A stretch of 5,468 nt of DNA from JBHIET01 sp046760785 (GTDB taxonomy: Bacteria > Chloroflexota > Anaerolineae > B4-G1), in contig JBHIET010000129.1 in NCBI GenBank assembly GCA_046760785.1, positions 1 through 5,468 on the forward strand, written 5' to 3'. This document shows, piece after piece, positions 1 through 5,466 of the stretch. The translations under genes were made by a program, and so were the position numbers. Within the stretch, counting starts at the first letter, position 1. Each line of letters opens with the position of its first letter. The notes beneath the pieces are model-generated. The model was given only the letters and a program-made list of their open reading frames with translations. It searched no databases and was not told where the DNA came from.

Positions 1-584
1 TGGTGCAGGATTTGCTGACCGTAGGCCAGGCTCTGCTCGTAAGCGCCGTGATGCTTGTAGTAGCGCATGAGGTGCGCCAGGCTGTTCAGGTACAGGCAAC
101 GCAGACGTTCTCGCTCCCGCAGTGCCCAATCGTCGTAGAAACCTTCCAACAGCTCGCCCCTGTAGAGCTGCAAGGCGCTTTCGAGCTCCCGGACGCCGGC
201 CGCTTCCACGGCGTGGATGGGTTTCGCCAGGACCCGGCCAACCTGCTCTTCAAAGACTGCCACGTCCAGCCAGTGGTCGCTCTCGCGATTGAAGCCGATT
301 TCCCCCGCGGGCGTCGTCATCAGGTAGGTCCCCCGGGGGGTGCCTTCCGGTTCCAGCACGCGACGCAGTCGCCACAGCGCAGTGCTCAGGCAACTGCGCG
401 CCCGCTCCTGGCTGTGGTCGCCCCAGAAGAGACCGGCCAGTACCTCGCGAGGGTGGCTGCGATGGCGTTGCAGAAGCAGGTACGCCAGCAATGTCTGGAC
501 GATACGGGTCACTTTCATTCCAGATATCTGGCCATCGTGGGCTATTCGAACGCCCCCGAAGAGGGAAATCCGCAGTACTCTCAT
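1..584 (-). CDS. BTAD/SARP-type transcriptional regulator, N-terminal part (cut by window edge)
   Basis: This is a partial gene: 194 codons from ATG at 584-582 are visible, still open at the left edge. Residues 1-100 form an OmpR-like winged-helix DNA-binding region, starting MRVLRISLFGGVRIAHDG, with LLAYLLLQR (32-40), the LFWGD motif (52-56) and the recognition-helix-like stretch SCLSTALWRLRRVLEPEG (64-81). From about 107 the bacterial transcriptional activator domain (BTAD) follows. Its hallmark is ALQLYRGELLEGFYDDWALR (137-156), then ERERLRCLYLNSLAHLM and the first TPR-like helices. The start is supported by AAAGGAGT 7 nt upstream. It is clearly paralogous to the big regulator at 1501-5217: LYRG(E/D)LL..(F/C)YDDW and LLAYL.L are shared. 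By family knowledge such proteins are cytoplasmic transcription activators, often continuing into an NTPase and TPR region. Whether this one does cannot be seen. Family assignment is firm; the target is unknown. Confidence 0.93.
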   Translation of the reverse strand, partial: MRVLRISLFGGVRIAHDGQISGMKVTRIVQTLLAYLLLQRHRSHPREVLAGLFWGDHSQERARSCLSTALWRLRRVLEPEGTPRGTYLMTTPAGEIGFNRESDHWLDVAVFEEQVGRVLAKPIHAVEAAGVRELESALQLYRGELLEGFYDDWALRERERLRCLYLNSLAHLMRYYKHHGAYEQSLAYGQQILH

Positions 585-590
585 CTGGGT

Positions 591-598
591 ACTCCTTT
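591..598 (-). promoter_or_regulatory. Ribosome binding site of the left BTAD gene
   Basis: The minus strand reads AAAGGAGT with GGAG 7-8 nt before the ATG at 584. This good Shine-Dalgarno match selects that ATG over the internal ATG at codon 23. Confidence 0.75.
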
Positions 599-633
599 GT
601 CGCGATGGAGCAATAGTAACCCTGTTGACGCCA

Positions 634-662
634 AGGATATGACAGCGAATTCCAGGATTCAA
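634..662 (-). promoter_or_regulatory. Possible weak sigma70-type promoter for the left BTAD gene
   Basis: On the minus strand TTGAAT (657-662) and TATCCT (634-639) are separated by 17 nt. Each matches the consensus at 4 of 6 positions. Its location about 50 nt before the start codon fits the BTAD gene. With two imperfect hexamers this could be chance. Confidence 0.25.
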
Positions 663-717
663 CGAATCCCTGCTTGTACCACGGGTGGCCCCCTCAATGC
701 CGCTAACTTTCTGCTCC

Positions 718-738
718 AGCGGGGTCTATAACCCCGCT
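718..738. other. Perfect 8-bp stem-loop in the spacer
   Basis: AGCGGGGT (718-725) pairs fully with ACCCCGCT (731-738) around a five-base CTATA loop. It lies between the 3' end of the small gene at 836 and the start of the left BTAD gene. Neither strand has a T-tract after the stem, so it is not a textbook intrinsic terminator. It could be a weak terminator or mRNA-stabilising stem for the small gene, or part of a repeat element. Confidence 0.5.
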
Positions 739-781
739 ACTCCCTGAAAATGGGGGGGGCAACGGTGGTCATTCGTTTCAT

Positions 782-800
782 CCCTTCGACAGGCTCAGGA
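782..800. repeat. Short dispersed intergenic repeat motif (CTGAGCCTGTCGAAGG type)
   Basis: The plus strand reads CCCTTCGACAGGCTCAGGA; the reverse strand is TCCTGAGCCTGTCGAAGGG. From general knowledge, this word and close variants recur in intergenic DNA of many environmental bacteria and often give spurious 'LSLSKG' peptides in gene calls. Only one copy is in this window, so the repeat status rests on recognition and not on repetition seen here. It ends about 36 nt from the stop codon of the small gene. Confidence 0.5.
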
Positions 801-835
801 CACCGCCTTTGGATTCGTTGTCATATGCGCTCACT

Positions 836-1036
836 CTACGAGAGATTATCGGTGGTCTCAGCATCCGGCAGCATCGCCAGCAGATGGGCTATGAGCGTGG
901 ACCAATCACGAAAATAGCGTGCCTCACCGCTGGTCACGTGTTGAACTTTGCCGCGCCACTCAGTGCGGCCGTCGCCCAACTCTTCTGGCCACAGCCGCAG
1001 CGTAAACAGATGCGAGCGGTGATGGTCTTTGTCCAC
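836..1036 (-). CDS. Small conserved-type hypothetical protein (66 aa, WRG...SGEARYF motif)
   Basis: The 66-residue ORF starts at GTG (1036-1034), with AAGGAG (1046-1051) 9 nt upstream, and ends in TAG. After a short basic/His-rich start it reads LRLWPEE (13-19), then TEWRGKVQHVTSGEARYFRDW (25-45) and an amphipathic helix STLIAHLLAML (46-56). Trp/Arg/Gly, SGE and RYF in one short block look like a folded beta-sheet-helix domain and not a chance frame. I recall short proteins with an 'EWRG.V.HV.SGE.RYF.D' pattern in Chloroflexota and cyanobacteria, without an assigned function. No signal peptide or membrane helix is seen, so it is probably cytoplasmic. It lies between two BTAD regulators on the same strand but is too distant from each (about 250 and 460 nt) for an obvious operon. 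Function unknown. Confidence 0.72.
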   Translation of the reverse strand: MDKDHHRSHLFTLRLWPEELGDGRTEWRGKVQHVTSGEARYFRDWSTLIAHLLAMLPDAETTDNLS

Positions 1037-1045
1037 GCTACTCTA

Positions 1046-1051
1046 CTCCTT
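1046..1051 (-). promoter_or_regulatory. Ribosome binding site deciding a GTG start for the small gene
   Basis: The minus strand reads AAGGAG, 9 nt before GTG at 1036. It is the main support for that non-ATG start; no in-frame ATG lies near the conserved block. Confidence 0.6.
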
Positions 1052-1076
1052 GGCCCACTTGGGGGTCGTTAGGAAA

Positions 1077-1266
1077 CAACTTCCCGATTTGCACCCGAGT
1101 TGGGGCCTAGAAACCCACGGCGTTAAGCCGCTGGGTCTGTCCTCGCTGGCCCAGGGGATATCGCTTTTGAGATCAGCCTGGCTTAGCGAGGAGCCTCCCG
1201 GCGCCTAAACGGCGCGGGTTTCTTCCGACGGTATCCGATCCCAGGCACTGAGAAAGCGGGAAGTTG
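1077..1266. repeat. 10-bp perfect inverted repeat bounding a structured segment
   Basis: CAACTTCCCG (1077-1086) is matched by CGGGAAGTTG (1257-1266). Three more bases agree after one mismatch on the inner side (13 of 14 overall). The pair encloses the three-hairpin segment at 1109-1223, giving a possible 190-bp element. I see no target-site duplication outside the repeats. A 10-bp match is not rare in a region this size, so this is a suggestion only. Confidence 0.3.
1109..1223. mobile_element. Three-hairpin structured element, IS200/IS605-end-like or REP-like
   Basis: Three stems follow one another. First, ACCCACGGC (1113-1121) pairs with GCCGCTGGGT (1127-1136), with one bulge. Second, TCCTCGCT (1140-1147) pairs with AGCGAGGA (1185-1192), extended inside by GCCCAGG (1149-1155) with CCTGGC (1177-1182). 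Third, CCCGGCGCC (1197-1205) pairs with GGCGCGGG (1211-1218), with one bulge and loop TAAAC. The whole is bracketed by AGAAACCC (1109-1116) and GGGTTTCT (1216-1223), an 8-bp inverted repeat. The last hairpin, reading GAGCCTCCCG...CGGGTTTC, resembles the terminal hairpins of IS200/IS605-family right ends and tnpB-associated RNA, and the design also fits REP elements moved by Y1 transposases. No transposase or TnpB is visible. A structured RNA or terminator cluster is an alternative. Structure is well supported; identity is inference. Confidence 0.45.
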
Positions 1267-1500
1267 CTCTTTTACAGGCCCCTGGCATCCGGGCAGAATT
1301 AACTTCCGTTTTTGAGGCCGTCTCTGTCAATCCGAGCAAACGCAATATAGGAACTGATTTGGTCGTGATGCTGGGGTTAGTATAGCACAAGCAGCGTTTC
1401 TGAAGCGTTTCGTGGGGAGGGATTTCGTGGAATCAGAGAGACCGGGTTTTTGCCTGGAAAAAGCACCTTCCATTTTCAGGCCAGAGGGTTTTTGGAACGG
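1224..1500. other. Non-coding stretch downstream of the large regulator gene
   Basis: I see no convincing gene. The only minus-strand frame (61 codons, from a TTG at 1390) has no ribosome binding site and runs through the hairpin region, so I judge it spurious. The stretch contains an imperfect stem: GCCTGGAAAA (1452-1461) with TTTTCAGGC (1473-1481), one bulged G. In the direction of the large gene this stem is followed by A's and not T's, so it is not a classical terminator. GGGTTTTTG also occurs twice as a direct repeat (1444-1452 and 1486-1494). Confidence 0.5.
1379..1387 (-). promoter_or_regulatory. Possible extended -10 promoter element
   Basis: The minus strand reads TGCTATACT, an extended -10 (TGN plus a 5/6 match to TATAAT), with no recognisable -35. 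It points toward the hairpin element and the small gene at 836-1036, which would give that gene a leader of over 300 nt containing all three hairpins. Weak evidence. Confidence 0.22.
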
Positions 1501-4500
1501 CTAATGCGGCTCAATGATGACGTCTTTCCAGAACCACGCTTTGATCACCGACGTGGGAAACTTTCTAACCCACGGCTTCACCAACAGGTGCAACCGCCCA
1601 TAGACCAGGGGCATGATCGCCGCCTCCTCTACCAGGATCCTGTCCGCTTGCTGGTACATCCTCATCCTCTCCTCCTGGTCTGTCACTCGCCTGGCCCCCT
1701 CCACCAGTGCAGCGTAAATCTCGTTCCGCCACCGGGTGCGACGCACGTGGGGGCTCACCCGGAGAAAGTCATCCGGATCGGGATAGTCGGCGTAGTTCCC
1801 GCTGAGAAACATGTGCGGTGGCTCCTTTTCCACCCTGTCGAAGAAGATTTCCACCTCTAGTGTCTTCCACGTGATTTCTACCCCCAGGTTTTCTCGCCAC
1901 TGAGACAGCATGTACTCGCTCTCAGGATCCGCGCGACGGAAAGTCAACAACTCTACAGCGGGGAAGCCGAAACCTCCCGCATAGCCGGCCTCAGCCAACA
2001 GTTGTCCCGCCCGGTCAGGATCGTAGGGCAGGCCGATCCCCGCTGCGTGGCCTGGCATGCCCGGCGGCAACAGCCCGCCCGTGGCCGGGGAAACGTAGCC
2101 CATCATGACCACGTCCGCCAACGTTTCCCGGTCTATGGCCAGGACGAAGGCCCGCCGCACCCGAGGATCGTCGAAAGGTGGCCGGCTCACGTCGAACCCC
2201 ACGTAGTAGGTGTGTAGCCGGGGCACCGAAACGTATTCCCCGGCGTACCGCTGCCGGGCGTAGTCCCACTCCAGCGGTGGGAATTCCCACAGGCCCAGGA
2301 CGTCCAGGTCGTCGGCTTCATACAGCGCCAATCTGGCCGCCCGGTCCGCGGGCAAGGAGAGTTCCACCCGCTGCACGTTGCCCGTGAAGGGGCCGTAGTA
2401 CTCCCGGTTGCGAGCCAGGATGACGGGCTTCCCCCGCTGCCAGGCCTCCAACCTGAAAGGCCCGTTGGTGACGATGTTCCCCATTTCCGTCCACGCCTCG
2501 CCGTGGGGCTCCACCACGTGCCGGGGTACGGGGTAGGTGGCACAGCAGGTCAGCAGATGGGGGAAATAGCCGGTCGGCCCTTCCAGTTCCACCACCAGGG
2601 TCATCTCGTCGAGGGCTCGCACCCCCACGCGGTCTGGATCTGGGACCTCGCCCCGATGGAAGCTCCGGGCGCCTTTGACGTCGTAGAGCAGGCTGGCACT
2701 GGGCGACCCGGTGGCCGGATCCAGGGCACGCTTCCAGGCATACTCGAAGTCCTCCGCCGTCACCGAGGCCCCATCGCTCCAGCGCACATCCTCCCGCAGG
2801 TGGAAGACGTACTTGCGCCCACCTTCGGAGACCTCCCAGGTCCGCGCCACCGCCGGCACGACGTCCATCTCCGGGCTCCGCTCCACCAGCCCGCTGAAGA
2901 GTTGGTCTATCAGGCCGGCCGAACCGACGTCCCCGGCCATGGTCGGATCCAGGGTCATTGGATCCCCCCAATCCACCCTGAGAGCGTGGGGGGCAGGCGG
3001 TGGCGGGACGGCCGGCTGCATCCCCCCCGCCCGTTGCCACAGGGTGAAACCTTCCTCGTAGGCCTGGCGCGCACGCCGGAAGTCGAAGGCGCTGTGATAC
3101 GTCAGTCCCAGCTTCATCAGCGTCCGCGCCGCCCGTTGGTGCGCCCCCTGCTCCTTCAGGAACGCCAGCGCCCGCTGGTAGTGCTCAATTGCCCCCTGAT
3201 AGGCGTACAGCCCCCGCGCCCAGTCCCCCGCCTGGAGCAGATACTCAACCGCCTTCTCCCCCTCCCCTGCTTCGGCGTAGTGGCGCGCCAACTGCACCGC
3301 GATCTCTTCAGTGCGTTCCTCGTGCAGCTCCTCCAGCGCTGTGGCCACCTTGCGGTGCAGATGGATTCGCCGCGGAGGGCTCAGACCTTCGTAGATGACC
3401 TCGCGGATTTTATCGTGGCTGAAGTCATAGGCGTCTGCGCCCTGTTCGCGCACGATGCGCCGCTGCCACAGCTCGTCCAGCCCGCGCACCAGGGTATCCT
3501 CGTCGCTGTCGCTTGCCCGCGCCAGCACATCGAAGGTGAACTCCCGACCGATAGTAGCGGCCACGTTCACCAGCTCGCGGGCCGGGGATGAGAGCTGCGC
3601 CAGGCGCGCTGTGATCACCGCTTGTACTTTGGGTGGAAGGGATCGGAGACTGGAGATTAGAGATCGGGTGTCGGGGACCATGCTCCAATCCCCAGCAGCC
3701 GCCCGCACCGTTTCCACCACAAACAGCGGGTTACCTTCGGTTTCCTGGTACAGGTGTGTCGCCATGGCCGGATCGAGTTTCCGCCCGGCTACGTGGGCGC
3801 CCAGGGAGGCCGTTTCAGCTTCGTCCAGGGGGCCCAACTCGATCTCAGTCAATCCTCCGCTGCGGCGCAGGGCTGACAGTAACGAGGCCAGCGGATGATC
3901 GGCCCCCGTCTCTTCCGGGCGCAACGTGCCAACGATGAGCAGCCGCGCCTGTGGATCGAAGCGCAGCAGGTAGTGGAGCCATCTAAGCGTCTCCCGGTCA
4001 CACCACTGCAGGTCGTCAATCAGCAACAGTAGCGGTTGGTTGCCCTCCAGGACGGCACGCGCCAGGGCTTCGAACAGGTGTTGGCGCTGCCACGTTTCGG
4101 TCAGTGGGCCGGGATGGGGCAGGTCAGACCGTTCGACCAGGAGTTCAGGCAATAGCCGCGCCACTTCGGTGAGCCAGACGTCATCGAGGGGCGGTAATGG
4201 GCGGGCCCGCAGCCAGGCCGCTACGGGGGCGTAGGCCAACCCACCCTCGGCAGCGTAGCCACGGGCGCTGGCCGTGGGGATCCCCTGCCGGTCGGCCCAC
4301 TCGATCAGCTCCTCAGCCAGCCGCGTTTTGCCGATGCCCGCCTCCCCCGTCAGCAACACAAAGCCCGGATGTCCAGTGGCGGCCCTCCGCCAGGCTGCCT
4401 GTAATCCCGCCCACTCCTGGTCCCGCCCCACCAGGGGCGACACAGCGATCAGTGGCGGCGGTGCCGGCGGCGCGTCCACCTTCAACAATCGCTCATGCGC

Positions 4501-5217
4501 TTCGCGGGTGGCAGGACTGGGCTCCGCGTCGAGTTCGCGCTGCAAGACCGTAGCGCAGGTGTGGTAGGCGCGCAGGGCTCCGGCGCGGTCGCCGCTCAAG
4601 GCGTGCAGACGCATCAGGCGGCGGTAGGTGGCCTCGTGCAGCGGGTCGTGCCGCAGCAGGCGCTGGGCGTAGCCGATCGCTGTGCGGTAGTCGCGCTGAC
4701 CTTCTAGCAGCAGGATCAGCCGTTCCAGTGCGTCAACAAACGTTTGGCGCAACCGTTCGCGTTCCGGCAAGATCCAATCGTCGTAGCAACTGGGCAGCAG
4801 GTCGCCACGGTACAGGGCCACTGCCTGCTCCAAAGCCACTCGAACCGCGGTCTGAGCGCCGGCTGCCTCCGCCTGATCTGCCCGGACCACAGCGCTTTCA
4901 AAGCGGGCTACATCGAGGGCAAATGTGGCGCCGGACCGCCACTGCAAGGTCCGGGCATCGGCGCGCAGGAAGCGGTCGGCATCCGGCAGGGCGCGGCGCA
5001 ACAGGTGCAATAGATTGCGCAGGTTGGTGCGGGCCTGGGCTTCGGTCGAATCGGGCCAGAGGAGAAAGGCCAGGTGGTAGCGAGGTTGGGGCGCGTCCCG
5101 ATGCAGTACGAGGTAGGCCAGCAGCGATTGCAGTCGCGGCGAGTTGACGGTCGTCACGGGTGCGTCGCCGTAGACGAGGCGCAAATCACCCAGCAGGTGA
5201 ATGTGCAACGTCGGCAT
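1501..5217 (-). CDS. BTAD-AAA+ NTPase-TPR regulator fused to a family 5 solute-binding domain
   Basis: This encodes a 1238-residue chimeric regulator. Residues 1-95 are a winged-helix DNA-binding domain and about 102-247 the BTAD (LYRGDLLPSCYDDW at 135-148). An AAA_16/MalT-like NTPase starts at SPLVGRDQEW (260-269), with Walker A GEAGIGKT (291-298, K297), Walker B LLLLIDD (396-402, D401/D402) and EGNPLFVVE (494-502). A winged-helix segment (527-569) and TPR-like helices (about 635-730) follow. A proline-rich linker (734-743) leads to an OppA/DppA-type SBP_bac_5 domain filling 744-1236, with VTAEDFEYAWKRALDP (819-834), TNGPFRLEAW (917-926) and FDDPRVRRAFVLAIDRE (1015-1031). No signal peptide or lipobox precedes either end, so the binding domain should be cytoplasmic. 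The inferred role is ATP-dependent transcription control gated by a small ligand such as a peptide or oligosaccharide. E. coli SgrR is a known, differently built regulator with an SBP_bac_5 ligand domain. ATG at 5217 is preferred over TTG at 5220, because GGAGGAGG lies 6 nt before the ATG. Ligand and targets are unknown. Confidence 0.95.
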   Translation of the reverse strand: MPTLHIHLLGDLRLVYGDAPVTTVNSPRLQSLLAYLVLHRDAPQPRYHLAFLLWPDSTEAQARTNLRNLLHLLRRALPDADRFLRADARTLQWRSGATFALDVARFESAVVRADQAEAAGAQTAVRVALEQAVALYRGDLLPSCYDDWILPERERLRQTFVDALERLILLLEGQRDYRTAIGYAQRLLRHDPLHEATYRRLMRLHALSGDRAGALRAYHTCATVLQRELDAEPSPATREAHERLLKVDAPPAPPPLIAVSPLVGRDQEWAGLQAAWRRAATGHPGFVLLTGEAGIGKTRLAEELIEWADRQGIPTASARGYAAEGGLAYAPVAAWLRARPLPPLDDVWLTEVARLLPELLVERSDLPHPGPLTETWQRQHLFEALARAVLEGNQPLLLLIDDLQWCDRETLRWLHYLLRFDPQARLLIVGTLRPEETGADHPLASLLSALRRSGGLTEIELGPLDEAETASLGAHVAGRKLDPAMATHLYQETEGNPLFVVETVRAAAGDWSMVPDTRSLISSLRSLPPKVQAVITARLAQLSSPARELVNVAATIGREFTFDVLARASDSDEDTLVRGLDELWQRRIVREQGADAYDFSHDKIREVIYEGLSPPRRIHLHRKVATALEELHEERTEEIAVQLARHYAEAGEGEKAVEYLLQAGDWARGLYAYQGAIEHYQRALAFLKEQGAHQRAARTLMKLGLTYHSAFDFRRARQAYEEGFTLWQRAGGMQPAVPPPPAPHALRVDWGDPMTLDPTMAGDVGSAGLIDQLFSGLVERSPEMDVVPAVARTWEVSEGGRKYVFHLREDVRWSDGASVTAEDFEYAWKRALDPATGSPSASLLYDVKGARSFHRGEVPDPDRVGVRALDEMTLVVELEGPTGYFPHLLTCCATYPVPRHVVEPHGEAWTEMGNIVTNGPFRLEAWQRGKPVILARNREYYGPFTGNVQRVELSLPADRAARLALYEADDLDVLGLWEFPPLEWDYARQRYAGEYVSVPRLHTYYVGFDVSRPPFDDPRVRRAFVLAIDRETLADVVMMGYVSPATGGLLPPGMPGHAAGIGLPYDPDRAGQLLAEAGYAGGFGFPAVELLTFRRADPESEYMLSQWRENLGVEITWKTLEVEIFFDRVEKEPPHMFLSGNYADYPDPDDFLRVSPHVRRTRWRNEIYAALVEGARRVTDQEERMRMYQQADRILVEEAAIMPLVYGRLHLLVKPWVRKFPTSVIKAWFWKDVIIEPH
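3637..3664. repeat. Degenerate 7-bp tandem repeat inside the regulator gene
   Basis: On the plus strand four heptamers lie head to tail: AAGGGAT, CGGAGAC, TGGAGAT, TAGAGAT. On the coding strand they read ATCTCTA, ATCTCCA, GTCTCCG, ATCCCTT and encode about residues 518-527, the Ser/Leu-rich RSLISSLRSL just before the post-AAA winged helix. I recall similar ATCTCCA-type tandem words in spacers of Chloroflexota genomes. Here it sits in frame in an interdomain linker. Confidence 0.5.
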
Positions 5218-5223
5218 CAACAG

Positions 5224-5232
5224 CCTCCTCCC
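5224..5232 (-). promoter_or_regulatory. Strong ribosome binding site of the large regulator gene
   Basis: The minus strand reads GGGAGGAGG, ending 6 nt before the ATG at 5217 and 3 nt before an in-frame TTG at 5220, which favours the ATG. The first bases also form the 3' arm of a small hairpin, CCCG-CAG-CGGG (5240-5230), so the site may be partly masked by local structure. Confidence 0.75.
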
Positions 5233-5257
5233 GCTGCGGGCACGTCCAAAAGGGGCA

Positions 5258-5275
5258 ACTCACGCCTTTGTGAGT
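5258..5275. other. 6-bp hairpin in the leader of the large regulator gene
   Basis: ACTCAC (5258-5263) and GTGAGT (5270-5275) pair perfectly around a 6-base loop, inside the predicted leader of about 170 nt. It is not followed by a T-tract. It may also be an inverted-repeat protein-binding site. I recognise no riboswitch in this leader. Confidence 0.35.
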
Positions 5276-5393
5276 GGATGATCCTTCCCAGCTAACTGCG
5301 CGGCCAAGCCAGCGACGCGCTCGACTTGCGCCCCCGCGAGTATGCGGCGAGCAGTCGGCGGTTGAGAGGGGAGTCGAGGTTAGCGTGAATACT

Positions 5394-5422
5394 ATTGTAC
5401 TTTAGATTGTCGCATTTGTCAA
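5394..5422 (-). promoter_or_regulatory. Sigma70-type promoter of the large regulator gene
   Basis: The minus strand has TTGACA (5417-5422, perfect -35), a 17-nt spacer and TACAAT (5394-5399, 5/6 match). It lies about 175 nt upstream of the start codon and points into the 1501-5217 gene. It is one of the two best promoter matches in the window and sits in a locally AT-rich pocket of an otherwise GC-rich region. Confidence 0.75.
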
Positions 5423-5444
5423 CGGCTCGTTGCTGAGTTGTCAA
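5416..5444. promoter_or_regulatory. Two TTGWCAA boxes 22 bp apart, possible regulator operator
   Basis: TTGTCAA occurs at 5416-5422 and again at 5438-5444 on the plus strand (TTGACAA on the minus strand), 22 bp start to start, about two helical turns. Each box overlaps the -35 of one of the two divergent promoters. SARP/BTAD activators typically bind direct heptamer repeats spaced 11 or 22 bp next to the -35, so the arrangement would suit autoregulation by the adjacent gene. The similarity may instead only reflect two -35 hexamers. Confidence 0.35.
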
Positions 5445-5466
5445 TTCGAGGGACAGACGCTATAAT
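5438..5466 (+). promoter_or_regulatory. Divergent sigma70-type promoter reading out of the window
   Basis: The plus strand has TTGTCA (5438-5443, 5/6), a 17-nt spacer and TATAAT (5461-5466, perfect), two bases before the window end. It would drive a gene to the right that is divergent from the large regulator and shares its control region. Confidence 0.65.

Noticed and set aside
3..731. 242-codon plus-strand open frame
   Set aside because: It is antisense to the left BTAD gene; its translation has no domain character, while the opposite strand gives a clear BTAD protein with a ribosome binding site.
809..1072. 87-codon plus-strand frame
   Set aside because: It is antisense to the small WRG/SGEARYF gene, which has the better protein signature and ribosome binding site.
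1109..1266. CRISPR array
   Set aside because: The stems are all different and there is no regular repeat-spacer spacing.
1325..1330. Minus-strand TTGACA as a -35 element
   Set aside because: No acceptable -10 hexamer occurs at 16-18 nt spacing.
1205..1390. 61-codon minus-strand frame
   Set aside because: TTG start without a ribosome binding site, no motif, and it overlaps the third hairpin and a possible -10 element.
743..1480. 11-bp inverted match CCTGAAAATGG (743-753) / CCATTTTCAGG (1470-1480) as ends of a larger mobile element
   Set aside because: No transposase between them, no flanking duplication, and one such match is plausible by chance in a region this size.
1452..1481. Imperfect 9-bp stem as terminator of the large gene
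   Set aside because: In the direction of that gene the stem is followed by AAAAACCC, not a T-tract, so an intrinsic terminator is not supported.
2503..3591. 362-codon plus-strand open frame
   Set aside because: It lies wholly inside the large regulator gene on the opposite strand; rich in Pro, Arg, His and Gln as expected for a GC-rich shadow frame, with no recognisable motif.
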